Source: Gnetum montanum | Taxonomy: Eukaryota > Streptophyta > Gnetopsida > Gnetales > Gnetaceae | Direction: 5' to 3' | DNA: 64,000 nt | NCBI GenBank assembly: GCA_015680685.1 | Contig: MNCI01022307.1 | Location: forward strand, 176,383 to 240,382 | Part shown: one piece after another, positions 12,623-23,775 of the stretch | Numbering within the stretch: the stretch's first letter is position 1 | Layout: every line of letters starts with the position of its first letter | Made by a program: the position numbers and the translations under genes | Notes under the pieces: model-generated | What the model was told of the DNA's origin: nothing | Databases searched by the model: none | Seen by the model: only the letters and a program-made list of their open reading frames with translations

Positions 12623-12978
12623 CTTTCACACTTTACTTGCATTTTTCATTATTTTACTACATAGCTGCACCTAAAACTACACTCAGGCATTGGTCTAAAC
12701 ACGTTGACATCATCCACTTTGTTGAAAATCTTGACTACACTTGATCCCACTAACACCATTAACACTATTGACACCGCTTGAAAACTTAGAGCCATTTTGC
12801 ATCAACATTATGATTGACCATGTTGAACCCCCATTGCATCCTGTAAGTACCTATTCAATCAATAAGACCATTCAAGGCATCCCATCTCTGCCTCCAGTAG
12901 GCCCTCACATGGACTTGAGATTAGGCTATTTTCCTGTGGACCTCGTTGTTCCAGCCATCAACATTTTTGGTCGCTACA

Positions 12979-13194
12979 ACTACCTTGAGTAAGCCTTGGA
13001 CCACCTTGAGCAAGCACTAAAAATAGGTGTGGAAACAAACCTATAGCTCAATTGGCAAAAGAGCCATATCATGGTCCAAGAAGGCATTCTATTAGGGCAC
13101 CAAATCTCACATGCAAGAATTGAGGTCGACCCTGAAAAAATAAGGATTATCCAAGGAATTACCCGCCAACCCAAAACTATAAAAGATGTCCAAT
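12979..13194 (+). pseudogene. pol: Element D: reverse transcriptase fragment between F and C
   Basis: Translation matches the palm-to-connection part of the B reverse transcriptase, with blocks ALDHLEQALK and LNWQKSH, then GHQISHARIEVDP and QPKTIKDVQ. It stops at 13194 inside a codon run that continues at 41256 on the far side of element C. Stops interrupt it. The part of D upstream of this point must lie beyond F, outside the window. Confidence 0.85.
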
Positions 13195-13960
13195 TGATGA
13201 GCACTGAGGTACCCCTACACCCAACCATACAAATCACTAAGGTGTCCATGTGCAATCTAAACAAATTCCATGGACATATAGCTTTCTAGTGCACTACACT
13301 TGTGAAGCTCAAGGATATGGTTTATAAATTTAATTACCTATAACAAGAATGAAAGGTAGAGTAATTTAAAATCTAATTCATCCATTGCCTAGCTAGCCTA
13401 ACACAAGAACCCGTTTCCACTTTCTTGACACATCCTGAACACGTATAGTGCTACTAGGCTACCAAATGTTAAGCATTTCTAGGTTACCAAGTGCTACATG
13501 TATGCTCGAGGTGGTCTTGCTTATGTTCATTAAAAACTATAAATTAATTACTTAATTAAACCACATTGAAATGAAGTGCATGTAGATAAAGTGCATGAGT
13601 ATTAAATGCATCAAAGAAACATTTAATCTATTCTCAATGCTACAAGAATGATCAAAAGGATTCATTTTTATTCTTGTCACATTGTTGTGCTTAGGTACAT
13701 TAATGTTTGAACAAAGATCCGTACACACTTAGACTCGTGCTACTGGCACTCAAAAATATTCTAACTCTAGAGAAAAAAAACTACAAGAGCTTTGCTATGC
13801 TATGATAAAAACTATATGAAAATCATGAGCCCAAGCACTATATTTATAGGTCAGCATATAACCCATGATATTGGATATTCGACATCGTGTCTTGGGCTTT
13901 AACATCAGGTATCCAATGTTAAGGCTTCGATATCAAAGCTAGTCAAAACATGATTCATCA
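13195..13960 (-). repeat. C 3' LTR
   Basis: Read on the minus strand it starts TGATGAATCATG after a purine tract GTGGAGGTA (13969-13961) and ends in GCTCATCA. It has GATATC-type motifs near its start (13870-13945) and the TTGGTAACC/TTGGTAGCC leader motif seen in all LTRs of this group. It is about 65 bp shorter than its partner at 40419-41250. Confidence 0.85.
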
Positions 13961-14732
13961 TACCTCCACGATTGAATGAAAACTCGTCCTCAAGTGAAGA
14001 AGAGAAGGAACAAGTTCCTTACAAAATATTAGGATTATTGACTAACATACAAACTAACTTAGATGGAATAATAGACTTTGAGTGCCCAAGTGTATGGAGT
14101 TACAATCTTTACAAAATTGGATGTTGATGATAAGAGAAGGGAACACTTTGGATAAAATGAACATCCAACACCTCTTCATAGCTGAAGAGTGAGAGAGAAG
14201 ATCTAATAAGCATGAATGGTCCTCACTCTATGGTACTGCTGCATCATCCTTAGTAAAGATAGTTCTACTTCCAATCCATGCGTCCCATTACAATCATAAC
14301 AAAATCATGAATTAGTATGAAATATTCAACACATACTTATTAAGTATCTTATCTCATCAGTGGTTACACTCAACTAGGTTGTGACTATGATAGATTGATT
14401 CTTTTAGAAGTGTTAATAGGAAGACTAACAAATAGGGTAAAATAGATAAGCGGTCCATTAACTTTGAAAAAGTTCTACACAAGGAAATATTTGAAGAGGG
14501 TGTAAGAATTCACAACAATAAAAAGGAAAGTTCACTGAAAAATGTTGTGAAGATGTGCACAATTGGATTTCATTAATGATGTAAACAAAAAGTTTTGATT
14601 GTAAGAGTGTCTAAGGATAGAGAACTTAACTAGCCCAACCAAAAGATATGCAAGTGGGTCCTCCCCAAAGTAGGCACAGGCCTTTTATTACCCTTGTGTA
14701 ACTTCAAACTAAGGAGCCTATGGACCCCATGG
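13961..14732 (-). other. C 3' non-coding region, part beyond element A
   Basis: On the minus strand this stretch continues the 3' region that begins on the other side of A (33297 onward). It matches the D 3' region at 44340-44659, which confirms both that A is inserted in C and where E is inserted in D. I see no coding region. Confidence 0.7.
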
Positions 14733-14737
14733 ATGAT

Positions 14738-15588
14738 TAATGAATCATGATTCATTAGGCTCCGATATCAGACCTACGATATCAGATCCACAATATCAAG
14801 TACGCAATATCGCAACCTGGCTAGCGATATCGGATACATGATATTGTGACTCCTGTGCAGGCCTATAAATACACATGTAGGCATAAGGAGTCGGGAGTCA
14901 GTAGTTCATTTAGAAGTTAATTTTCATTTTTAGTTCTTCTTAACCCTTTCTCCCAGTGCATGCCTACAGTGTGATGATTGTAATTATACGGTACCTTCAT
15001 TCAAGTGTGATGTACTTGGACACGCACATGACCAGAAATAAAGATTGAGATTACTTCATCATTGTAGCATTAACTTAGTTTAATTATTTAATTGTTATTT
15101 ATTACTTTCTTAATTAATCTCTCTCTACCTTCCCCTCCTATCCCTATTATTAAAAGCAAAATGAGTACGACTTAATCACAAGCATTTAAGTGTGACTACT
15201 TGGTATCCCAGTAGTGTACCTAGGACATGTGCTTGGTAATCCCAGTGGTAGTACACAAGGTCCAAGATGTGTACGGATGATTAAGGGATGGATGCTCATT
15301 GCACTTAGGCTAGCTTAGACTCTCTTCACCCTTTCCCTCTTAGCTTAATCAAAGTTATTTTCCATTGCCTCTAGGAGTAGGACTAGTTTAGGACCACATC
15401 ATACACCTCACTCTAGACTAAATCATATGTGACAAAGCAAATACTAGTCTAGGTGGGAAAAAAGTGAACTATGATCAACGAGTAACTATCTAAATACCAT
15501 AACTAGCCCATCTACGTAGTTTGACCGGATCATGCATGAAATGCTCGTATTCATATGGTTGAGTGTAGGGGTACCTCGCCACTTATCA
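14738..15588 (+). repeat. A 5' LTR
   Basis: It is collinear with 32444-33291, differing by roughly 3-4% by eye. GATATC-like hexamers at 14764, 14778, 14792 and 14806, then 14826 and 14840, give a 14-bp period upstream of the TATA box (TATAAATA, 14864-14871). It ends TATCA directly before the primer-binding site. Confidence 0.9.
14764..14845. promoter_or_regulatory. 14-bp GATATC repeat in the U3 region of the A 5' LTR
   Basis: Six GATATC or one-base variants occur, mostly spaced exactly 14 bp, ending about 20 bp before the TATA box. The motif is palindromic. B1 has the same arrangement at 16650, 16664, 16678 and 16692. Confidence 0.85.
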
Positions 15589-15608
15589 TTGGCACCGTTG
15601 CCAAGGAT
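15589..15608 (+). other. A primer-binding site
   Basis: TTGGCACCGTTGCCAAGGAT follows the LTR and resembles TGGCGCCGTTGCCGGGGA, the complement of the 3' end of plant tRNA-Asp used by Athila elements. The differences are mostly C-to-T or G-to-A changes. Confidence 0.7.
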
Positions 15609-15725
15609 GGTGTTAGTTATTTAGATTAGTTACATTATTCAAGATCATTGTAACAAGTATTAATTATATATCCTTTAGAAAAGAAATTAAATTGAATTCA
15701 ATTAAGTCATACACCACTCACAACA

Positions 15726-16638
15726 ATGTCTCTCTCACAAGACTTTGCTAACGCCACAACTAGTGAGGCAATTCATTGGAGAACCAATGAATTATATGAT
15801 GAAGACAAAGTTTGGAGTACTCAAATTTACATAGGAGTTCCATATGTTCATGAGTATCCCAACGATACTCAAGGATTCTTGTCAACCAACTCTGACACCT
15901 CTAGTAGGGATGGGATAGCCCATAGAACAAGGAGGCCCAAAAGGACTAGGACCTTCTCAATAACTAAAGAGAATCTGTTAGAGGATGATTGGAAAACTTA
16001 CAAAAGTTAGGAAAATTTTTTCAGTTCTTTCTCTTCCTCTACTCCTTCAATGTCAAATCGTAACATGGATGACTATCTCTCAAGGGATTGACGTAGAACT
16101 AAAAATCAAGCTCACAAAGAAAATTGAGAATGCCAACATGAACAAGGACAACATCGTCTCAACTCGCAAACTCACAACCTACTTAGTGCTAATGAACCCT
16201 TGCTGGCCACTAAGAGCCTAATGCCTATACAAGAGGCTATTCAAATCTATCGTAGGCATTGCAAGGAAATCTGTCTACCTAGGCTTGATTTAAACAACTT
16301 TCCCAAGTTCATAGGAAGCTATGATTCAAATCCACAACAACATATACAAGCGTTCTATGATGCCTGTGTATGGAATAATATTGATAATGGGTGGCAAAAA
16401 CTTAATCTCTTTCCTAGGACACTCGTTGGGAAAGCAAAAGTGTGGTATAGATCTTTAAAACCAAAATCAATCCGTAGTTGGCAAACAATGGTAGAACTCT
16501 TTACTGAACGATATCAAACCTATGCTAGAGTGTTAGCCTTGAGGAGACAAATCCAAGAATGGAAACAAGGGTAACATGAAACCTTGGACATGGCCTTAGA
16601 AAGATACTATTCTTTGTTAAACAAATGCCCAAGCCATG
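15726..16638 (+). pseudogene. gag: A gag, first part, up to the B insertion
   Basis: The first frame, starting at ATG 15726, encodes a hydrophilic N-terminus. After a short disrupted stretch, a frame at about 16200-16574 carries a capsid-like region: RLDLNNFPKF, QAFYDACVW, WQKLNLFPRTL, AKVWYRSLKP. The same order is seen in B gag (LDINNIPRF, AFHDACALQ, WQKLKFF). A stop lies at 16572-16574. The gene is cut within a CPSH motif at 16638 and continues at 26514. Gag forms the virus-like particle. Confidence 0.8.
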
Positions 16639-17476
16639 TGATGAACTGTGATATCATGTATGCAATATCATGTCCATGATATCGCGTCCACGATATCGGA
16701 TCAGCCATGCGATGTTGGATACCCAATATCATGGCCCATCACCTTCCTATAAATAAGAGGTGGCACCCTTGGTTTCAACAGTTAGAAGTTAGTCCCTTAG
16801 CCAAAATCTTGCCATTTTTCCCTCCATAGTTAGAATTATTTCTGCGTGCCCGTAGTAGGAGTCATAGAGTGAACGGATCTTTATTCGAGCATTGTGTACC
16901 TGAGCACACTTTGTATACGGCAATAAAGACAAACTTTATGATAAACCTTGCAACATACAGAATAGATTAATTAGTGTTAATTATTATTTAATGCTTTCCT
17001 AGTTAATTAATTATTTCTCTCACCTTACAACTCTCTTAGTTAAATACACTCAGTACAACCACTTTAAGCATGTGTGTAGCACTTGGTAACCTAGTAATGA
17101 TTAGCGTTTGGTAATCCCAATAGTGTTGCACCAGTTCAGGATGTGTACGGCAAGTGGGAATGGATACCAGTGTTAGGAGTACTTAGAACTTCGTTAATGA
17201 ATAGTTAAATTAGATTAGTTACTTAGTTATTTCTCTCTCTCTCTCCTCCTTATTAGTGTAGGATATAAAACTCATGAAAGCCATAAAAATCATATGCCTC
17301 AAGCTTGCTTAACCATACAACTGTGACATACAAGTAAGTTTGGAAAGACAATGATTAACCAACCCGTTATCATTCCATAGAGGCACATAGGCACTTAGTC
17401 CTTGGAATTCGACCAGATTGTGCATGAAACACTCATATTCATATGGTTGAACATAGGGGTACCTCGCTGCTCATCA
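16639..17476 (+). repeat. B 5' LTR
   Basis: It starts TGATGAACTG and ends CTCATCA. It carries four 14-bp GATATC units, a TATA box near 16748 (TATAAATA) and the duplicated leader motif TTGGTAACC/TTGGTAATCCC near 17083-17128. It differs from the 3' copy by roughly 7% by eye, most of it in the U3 repeats. Confidence 0.92.
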
Positions 17477-17495
17477 TTGGTGCCGTTGTTGGGGA
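17477..17495 (+). other. B primer-binding site
   Basis: TTGGTGCCGTTGTTGGGGA follows the LTR. It differs by a few C-to-T changes from the tRNA-Asp complement TGGCGCCGTTGCCGGGGA. Confidence 0.8.
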
Positions 17496-17619
17496 CTTAC
17501 TTGTTTGTGCACTAAGTAGAACTTAGGAAATCAATTACATCATTGGAACAAACCCTTAGGATTTCTTAAAAAAAAGAAAAGAAAAGATAATAATACATTG
17601 CACACTGAACAAGACAAGA

Positions 17620-20180
17620 TGTCTTCTTCTTTGTACAAAAGCACTTCACCACCTAGGACTAACACAAGAAGCAATCGGCGGCAAGATACACATGATGTTG
17701 ATCTGCCAATTCCTCAACAATTTTGTGTGGTATATATTCATCCTAATGAATATGTACCTAACTTCACCTTTATTCTCCACCAAGATGAATAGCTATGTTG
17801 GTGTGACTTGGAAGGTAACATACTGTTACCTCCCGACCGTTCAGTCCCAAGTATGCTTCTTCGTGCTCTCACGTGAATAAGCATGTAATACTTACACTCT
17901 GAGTACATTGCACAAGACTATGATTCAAGAGACTATCATCCTACAAAAGCACAACATCAAAGGGATTATCAATAGGAGAGACACCATAAATCCTTGAAGG
18001 GAAAATGGTCTAAGGATTCCCCCCACGTTTTATGGTCTAACAATGTTCCTTCCCTTGACTTTGGCCAAGGGGTTGTATATCAAAACCTTCATTCTACTAT
18101 TCACAACCCAGGTGCTAAAACCAATGGACACAAAGTGTTCGCAAAAAGAACAAAGACACATGACAAATGCTGGCATTCTAAACGTAATCATGATCGAGGC
18201 AGAGACCATTGAAAAGAAGGTAGTAGACACCATCATGGTGGTGGTTCTCCTTCTTCTTCACCTTCATCATCTCCTTCACCCTCTCCTTCCATGTCTGAGC
18301 ATAGCCATAGAGAAATAGATCGTGAGGATAAGGGCAAACCAAGTGAAAGTCACAAATGAGACAACCAAGACAGAGGACGAGGACACTCTAGGGAATCACG
18401 CCATAGAAGAAGGTAGAGTAGGGAACCGCGTAGGCACCATAGACGCTATGAACGAGATGATCATAATGAACCCCTACTCACCCCATGAAGCATGCTAGAT
18501 ATTACTGAGGTTGTGAGAGTTCCAACAAGGTACCAAAAAGATAGTAGGATCAAGAGGTTAGACATCAATAACATCCCACGATTTGAAGGGGGATATAACG
18601 TTGATCCTCAAAATCACTTACAAGCATTTCACGATGCATGTGCCTTGCAAAACATAGAAAATAAGTGGCAAAAACTTAAGTTTTTTCTATGAACACTAAT
18701 AAAAGAAGCTGAAAGCTGGTACTAGTCCTTAGAACTGAAATCCCTTCGTAGGTGGATTACTATGTTAGAATTGTTCAACGATAAGTACCAAATGTACTCC
18801 CAGGTGTCTAACCTGTGAAAGCAAATCCAAGGATGGAAACAAGGAATTCATGAACCCTTGGATGCTTCCATGGGCCCCTATTATGCACTACTACATCGTT
18901 GTCCTAGCCATGGTTATTGGCAACGAGATCAACTACGCCATCTCGTAGATGGGTTTAAGCATGAAACGAGAAGAACCCTTGGCACTTATGGCCAAGGGAG
19001 GTTATTTGAGCCTAGGTTCCATCAAATTCATAACCTACTGGAGTAAGTAGCTAAGGAAGAAGGTGAGCTATAAAAAAGAGAGAGAGCATAAGAATATAAC
19101 CAAGATCCTTCCCTCTAAAAGAAGGGAGTAAGATTTTGTAAGGATGAGGAAGAGTCACCACTCGAAGAGATGGTGAATAGGAAAATCTTGCCTATCCAAA
19201 AGTTAGCATCAGAAGTATCAGCAAAGGTAGACCAAATGTGGGACTCCTTGGATAGTAGATTTCAAACTGTGCTCAAAGTAGTAGAGGAGTCTAGAGAGCA
19301 AGGTAGTGATCGTGACAAAAGAAAAAAGAGAGAAGCAGAGAATTCACGTAATAAGGGTAAGGGTAAAGTTGCTATTATTGGAGAAGTTCTGGACTCAAAT
19401 ACAGACGATGATAGTGGATGCGAGATCTTTCAATATGACCATCCTAAGGGATGTTCCCCTGTGATCTCACATCTGCAAGAGTCTGGGGTGTATGCATTTA
19501 ATCCATGTTTAAACAAACGGCAAATATCCTGACGATTACGTTATCCCCAAGGTAACCCAAGGTAGTTCCACCAACCTTTAACATATTATCCAAGTCGAAT
19601 ACCACCACAACTAATTGAGCAACATCAATAGTGGCAGCACCCACAATCGTGGGAAATGCCACCACCAAGGCAACAATATCCTTACCGGCAACCTGACCCA
19701 TATGGATATTACGTGCAACATCCAATCTCTCCATGTAACTATGTTGGTCATGTTGCCCCTCAACATTACTACCAAGCCCATGAATACTATAGGGCTTCCT
19801 CTTCTAGGGGAAACATTCCACAAGTATACCATCCTTCCAATTCGGCTACATCTCTCCCACCAATAGCTCCATTACCACCTACTCCAGCAATGCAAGGTGA
19901 ACTCCCTACTCAGCCACAGCAATGCAACACCACAAGGGCTATTAATCCTCAACCTACTATTGGTTCTAACAACTGTATGAAGAAAAGATCTTTCTTCAAA
20001 ACCAACAGCCCAACCAAGCCTTTGCAACCCCAAGTGGCTGAGTCTTTGGACACCTTTGTATCAACTAAAGCTTCAGAATCCCCTTCGAACTTAACACCGC
20101 ATTCAATGCATACGGTCATGTTAGCACATGTTATTACTAATTGGATCAAAGCTAGCCACCTTCCCAGGAAATTCTCTGAT
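17620..20180 (+). pseudogene. gag: B gag (decayed)
   Basis: It starts at ATG 17620 (MSSSLYKS). An N-terminal HPNEYVPNFTFILHQDE block is shared with C gag and with the partial gag at the right edge. The capsid core follows at about 18520-19046 (RLDINNIPRF, FHDACALQN, WQKLKFF, HRCPSHGYW, LVDGFKHETRRTLGTYGQG). A linker 19170-19530 (QLIEQ upstream of Pro/Gln/Tyr-rich sequence) leads to 20180. Several stops and frame changes occur. No canonical CCHC zinc knuckle was found in the Pro/Gln-rich C-terminal part. The product would be the particle protein. Confidence 0.85.
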
Positions 20181-20600
20181 CCTAGGAGTCATCTAATATA
20201 TCTACAAATCGCTGGGAATGAGGCATGCAAAGCTCTTTAGATTTAGGTTCAGGTGTCAACCTAATATCCCAAGAAATGTATAAGGCCTAGAACTTGCCTT
20301 CATGAAAAAAGAGTAATTTCCATTTAGAGTTGGCTAACCAGTCCATCATTGTTCCCTTGGGATTAGTGGATGGTCATATCCAGCTGACTTCCTGGTGATC
20401 CAAGTGAATAATAGTAAGGAGGACTTTCCAATCATAATGGGAAGGGCATGGCTAAGCACTATCAATGCACACCTAGGTATTCGTGATCTTTTCCTAGAAA
20501 TATCTAAGGAAAACACTTTTGGAAAGTTTGAGAAGAAGAAGGTTCCATGCATTGCATACAGTGCGTGTAGAGATCATGGGTTGTTCAAAGTTTAACATTA
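20181..20600 (+). pseudogene. pro: B aspartic protease (inactive)
   Basis: The flanking LQIAGNEACKAL and, further on, IIMGRAWLSTINAHLGIRDLFLEIS match the retroviral-type protease of C. The catalytic triplet is DLG rather than DSG (near 20239-20247), and a one-base deletion just before it breaks the frame. The enzyme would cleave the Gag-Pol precursor; this copy cannot. Confidence 0.75.
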
Positions 20601-23600
20601 CCTGCATGCAATCAGTGTGCACAAACAATCAACATACAAAGGTGCCTATATGTAGCAGCCACAAGCCAAGAAGATACCCAGTAGCTAATAGCTAATTAGG
20701 AAAGCAGCTCACTTCTATGCATGGAACTAATTGAGGGTTTGACTTGCACTTATATAGATAGCATTGATGTATTAGAGCAAGTCCACTACCAACTTCCTAG
20801 TCTTAACTTAGAAAACATCAATTGGGAGAAGTTGGAAATTCCCAAGAAATTTAAGTGAGAGCCCTTAGAGCAAAAACCATTGCCCACCAGTATGGAATAC
20901 ACATTCCTTAAGAATGAAAAACTGGTAATCATCAACGCAAGACTTGCTCTGCAACAAAAAGAGAGTCTGCTAAAGGTGATAAAAAAGTGGTCAAAAGCCT
21001 TCACCTGGTCATATTTGGAATTAACTAGAATAGATCCTAGGATATGGTAGCATAGGGTTTACACTGACTCCTCCATGAAGCCTTGAAAACAACCACAAAG
21101 GCGATTGAACCCAAAGTTGAAGCAAGTCATAAAAGAAGAAATCGAACAGCTTCTAAAGACTGGTTTCATATACCCCATTACTGATAGCAAATGGGTTAGC
21201 CCCTTGGTAATCATGCCTAAAAAGGGAGGCAAATGGAGGGTGTATATAGATTTTAGGCTGCTAAACATGGCAACATTCAAGGATCACTTTTCATTGCCAT
21301 TTGTTAACCAAGTCTTGGACACAATCGTAAGGCATCACTATTATAGTTTTCTCGATGGCTATAGCGGATACAACCAAATACAAATAGCCCCAAAGGACCA
21401 AGCTAAAACTACATTCACCAGTCCTTGGGGAATGTTTGCATACAAAAAAATTTCATTTGGCTTGTGCAATGCCACTACCATGTTTCAATGCTTAGTTCTA
21501 AGCATATTCTAACAACAGATAGAAAATGGTGTGGAAGTCTTTATGGATGACTTCTCCACCTTCAGAGCAAGTTTTGATCAAGCCTTGGACCAATTGGAGC
21601 AAGTGCTAAAAAGATGTGTAGAAACTAATCTAAAGCTCAATTGGCAAAAAAGCCACTTGATGGTCTAAGAAGGCATAGTGCTTGGGCATAAAATTTCACA
21701 TGTAAGGATAGAGGTAGACCCTAAGAAAATCAAGGTTATCAAAGGAATTACCCATCAACCAAAAACTTTCAAAGACATTCGGTCATTCCTTGGACACACT
21801 AGCTACTATAGGAGATTTATAGAGAACTTTTCGAAGATTGCCAAACCATTGGTAGAGCTGACGAAAAAGGACGTACCCTTTGATTGGACCAGGGAATGCG
21901 AACAAGCTTTCCAAACTATAAAACAAAAGCTGGTAGAAACACCCATTCTACAAGCTCCTAACTGGTCTAGACCATTTCATGTCATGACTGATGCGTCCAA
22001 CTATGCCTTAGCAGCCGTACTTACGCAGTTAGATGACCAGAAACATCCCTATTACATCCACTACATAAGTAGAAGTATAGCTGGTGCACAACTTAAGTAC
22101 ACTACTACAGAAAAAGAATTAATGGTTGTAGTGTTTGCATTGGAAAAATTTAGGCACTATGTATTGAGGTACAAAGTATTCATACACACAGATCATAGTG
22201 CCATCCGGTTCCTCATGAATAAGCCAATGGTAAGCCCCCGTATTATACGATGGCTGGTAATCCTACAAGAGTTTGATCCAACAATGATCGATTGTAAAGG
22301 CACCAAGAACATAGTTGCTGATCATTTATCTTGGTTGCACTAGGATAGCAAAGAGGATGATTATCCCATTTCTGATCACTTCCCTGATGAGTTCCTCTTT
22401 GCCGGTGTAGTGACTAACCAATCACCCACAAAGAAAAATTGGTACAGTGGCATTCTTACCTTCTCCTCACTCAAAAAACACGACAAGAGCTAGACCTTAA
22501 GAAGAAACAACAATTTCTTCATAGAGCCAAGTACTTTATGGAGATCAATGAACAACTTTACAAAGTATATCCCGATGGCTTGGTTCATTGGTGTGTTCCC
22601 GATAGAGATGAACTAAGAGTTCTCCAAGACGCTCATGAGGGCCCTTGTGGGGGTTATTATGCTGGGAGACAAATAGCCATTAAGGTCCTACTTGCAAGGT
22701 ATTATTGGGCCACCTTGTTCTGGGACACCCATCAATTCATCCAATCTTGTGAGCGCTGTCAACATGATGGGGGAATGACTGCTAGAATGGAGGGTCCACA
22801 ACAATGGATTCAACCGTTAGAACCCTTTGACATTTGGGGAATTGATTTCATAGGGCCCATTACACCAATGTCCAATGGAAAATCTTACATCGTAGTTGCC
22901 ATAGACTACTTAACAAAATGGGCTGAAGCAGCTGCCGTCAAAGATTGCACATCATCTACAGCTACACAATTTGTTCAACAAGTCATCAATAGGTTTGGTG
23001 TGTCGTGTGCACTTATCTCAGATAATGGTACACACTTTACATGTGCAACTTTTTAGAAGTTAATGCAATGCTTAGGGGTTGAGCACAATTTGACTACACC
23101 ATACCACCCTCAAGAAAACGGTCAAGCTGAGGTCACCAACAAGGAGATTACTAAGATACTGACCAGAACCATTAGCAAGTATAGGTGAGACTGCACTAAA
23201 CTGAATGATGCTCTCTGGGCATACCGCTCCACATGGAAACTCCCTATAGGTTACTCTCCCTACGAGTTAGTATATGAAAAAATTTCACCACTTCCTATCC
23301 AAACTAAGCTTCGTACACTAGCCACAACATGTGACCTCAACCTTGACCTTGATCTAGCACAAAAACAAAGGTTGATGACTCTTAACTTGCTAGATAAGAA
23401 CAGATTAGCTACCCTGTCATCTAATGATTTGAACAAGGTATTTAATAAACAATGTCATTACCTGAAGATTAGGAAAGATAAGTATCAACCAGGTGATAAG
23501 GTTCTCTACTAGAACCCCACACGTGTCACAACGTACCAAATTTCAGACACTGTGGGAAGGACCTTACATTATCTATGCAACTTTTTCTTTAAGAGCCATG

Positions 23601-23775
23601 ACCATATATAAACCTGAGAGCCTAGATAAGAGACTGTTAGTCAACGTGCAACAAACAAAACCTTTCCATGAGATTAGGAAAGCTAGAACATATGCTACCT
23701 CAATAGGTGGGCAAACTTGCTCATTATTTTGGGTCTCCTCCTTCCAACTCAGTCATGGGGGAGATGGCCACCTTT
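20601..23775 (+). pseudogene. pol: B pol: reverse transcriptase, RNase H, integrase
   Basis: After a linker, RT begins near 21085 (KEEIEQLLKTGFIYPI, LVIMPKKGGKWRV, FLDGYSGYNQIQIA, FGLCNATTMFQ) with the catalytic FMDD at 21539-21550. RNase H shows TDASNYALAAVL, TTTEKELMVVVFA and HTDHSAIRFLM (21985-22220). Integrase from 22590 has the zinc-finger cysteines (SCERCQHDGG), WGIDFIGP, SDNGTHF and NGQAEV, so all three DDE residues are present. Stops occur at 21512 and 21668, a frame change near 22440-22490, and further stops at 23056, 23188 and 23511. It is recently recognisable but inactive. Confidence 0.9.

Larger units (their letters stand above)
1..12978 (+). mobile_element. Element F: Tat/Ogre-like Ty3/gypsy LTR retrotransposon, 5' part outside the window
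   Basis: F runs from before the window to 12978. In order it has a TAAACT-type repeat array, a minus-strand extra gene, a motif-rich spacer, plus-strand pol, a second TAAACT array, a 3' untranslated region, a polypurine tract and a 3' LTR. This order matches element E block for block, and that match is how F was recognised. Coding parts are full of stops and CpG is depleted, so F looks older than E. The right end is placed where the LTR ends in GCTACA, like GGTACA in E, with D reverse transcriptase sequence resuming directly after. The 5' LTR, gag and the duplicated target cannot be seen. Confidence 0.8.
11082..12978 (+). repeat. F 3' LTR
   Basis: It begins TGAAACACCAC directly after the polypurine tract, as both E LTRs do. 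A TATA box TATAAATA lies at 12201-12208. The end is set at 12978 (GCTACA), by comparison with the E end GGTACA and a shared TCCAGCC block just upstream. It is longer than the E LTRs because of the motif array before the TATA box and a CT microsatellite after it. Confidence 0.7.

Noticed and set aside
12454-12744. Open frames with a Ser-Leu repeat
   Set aside because: They are translations of a CT microsatellite inside the F LTR.
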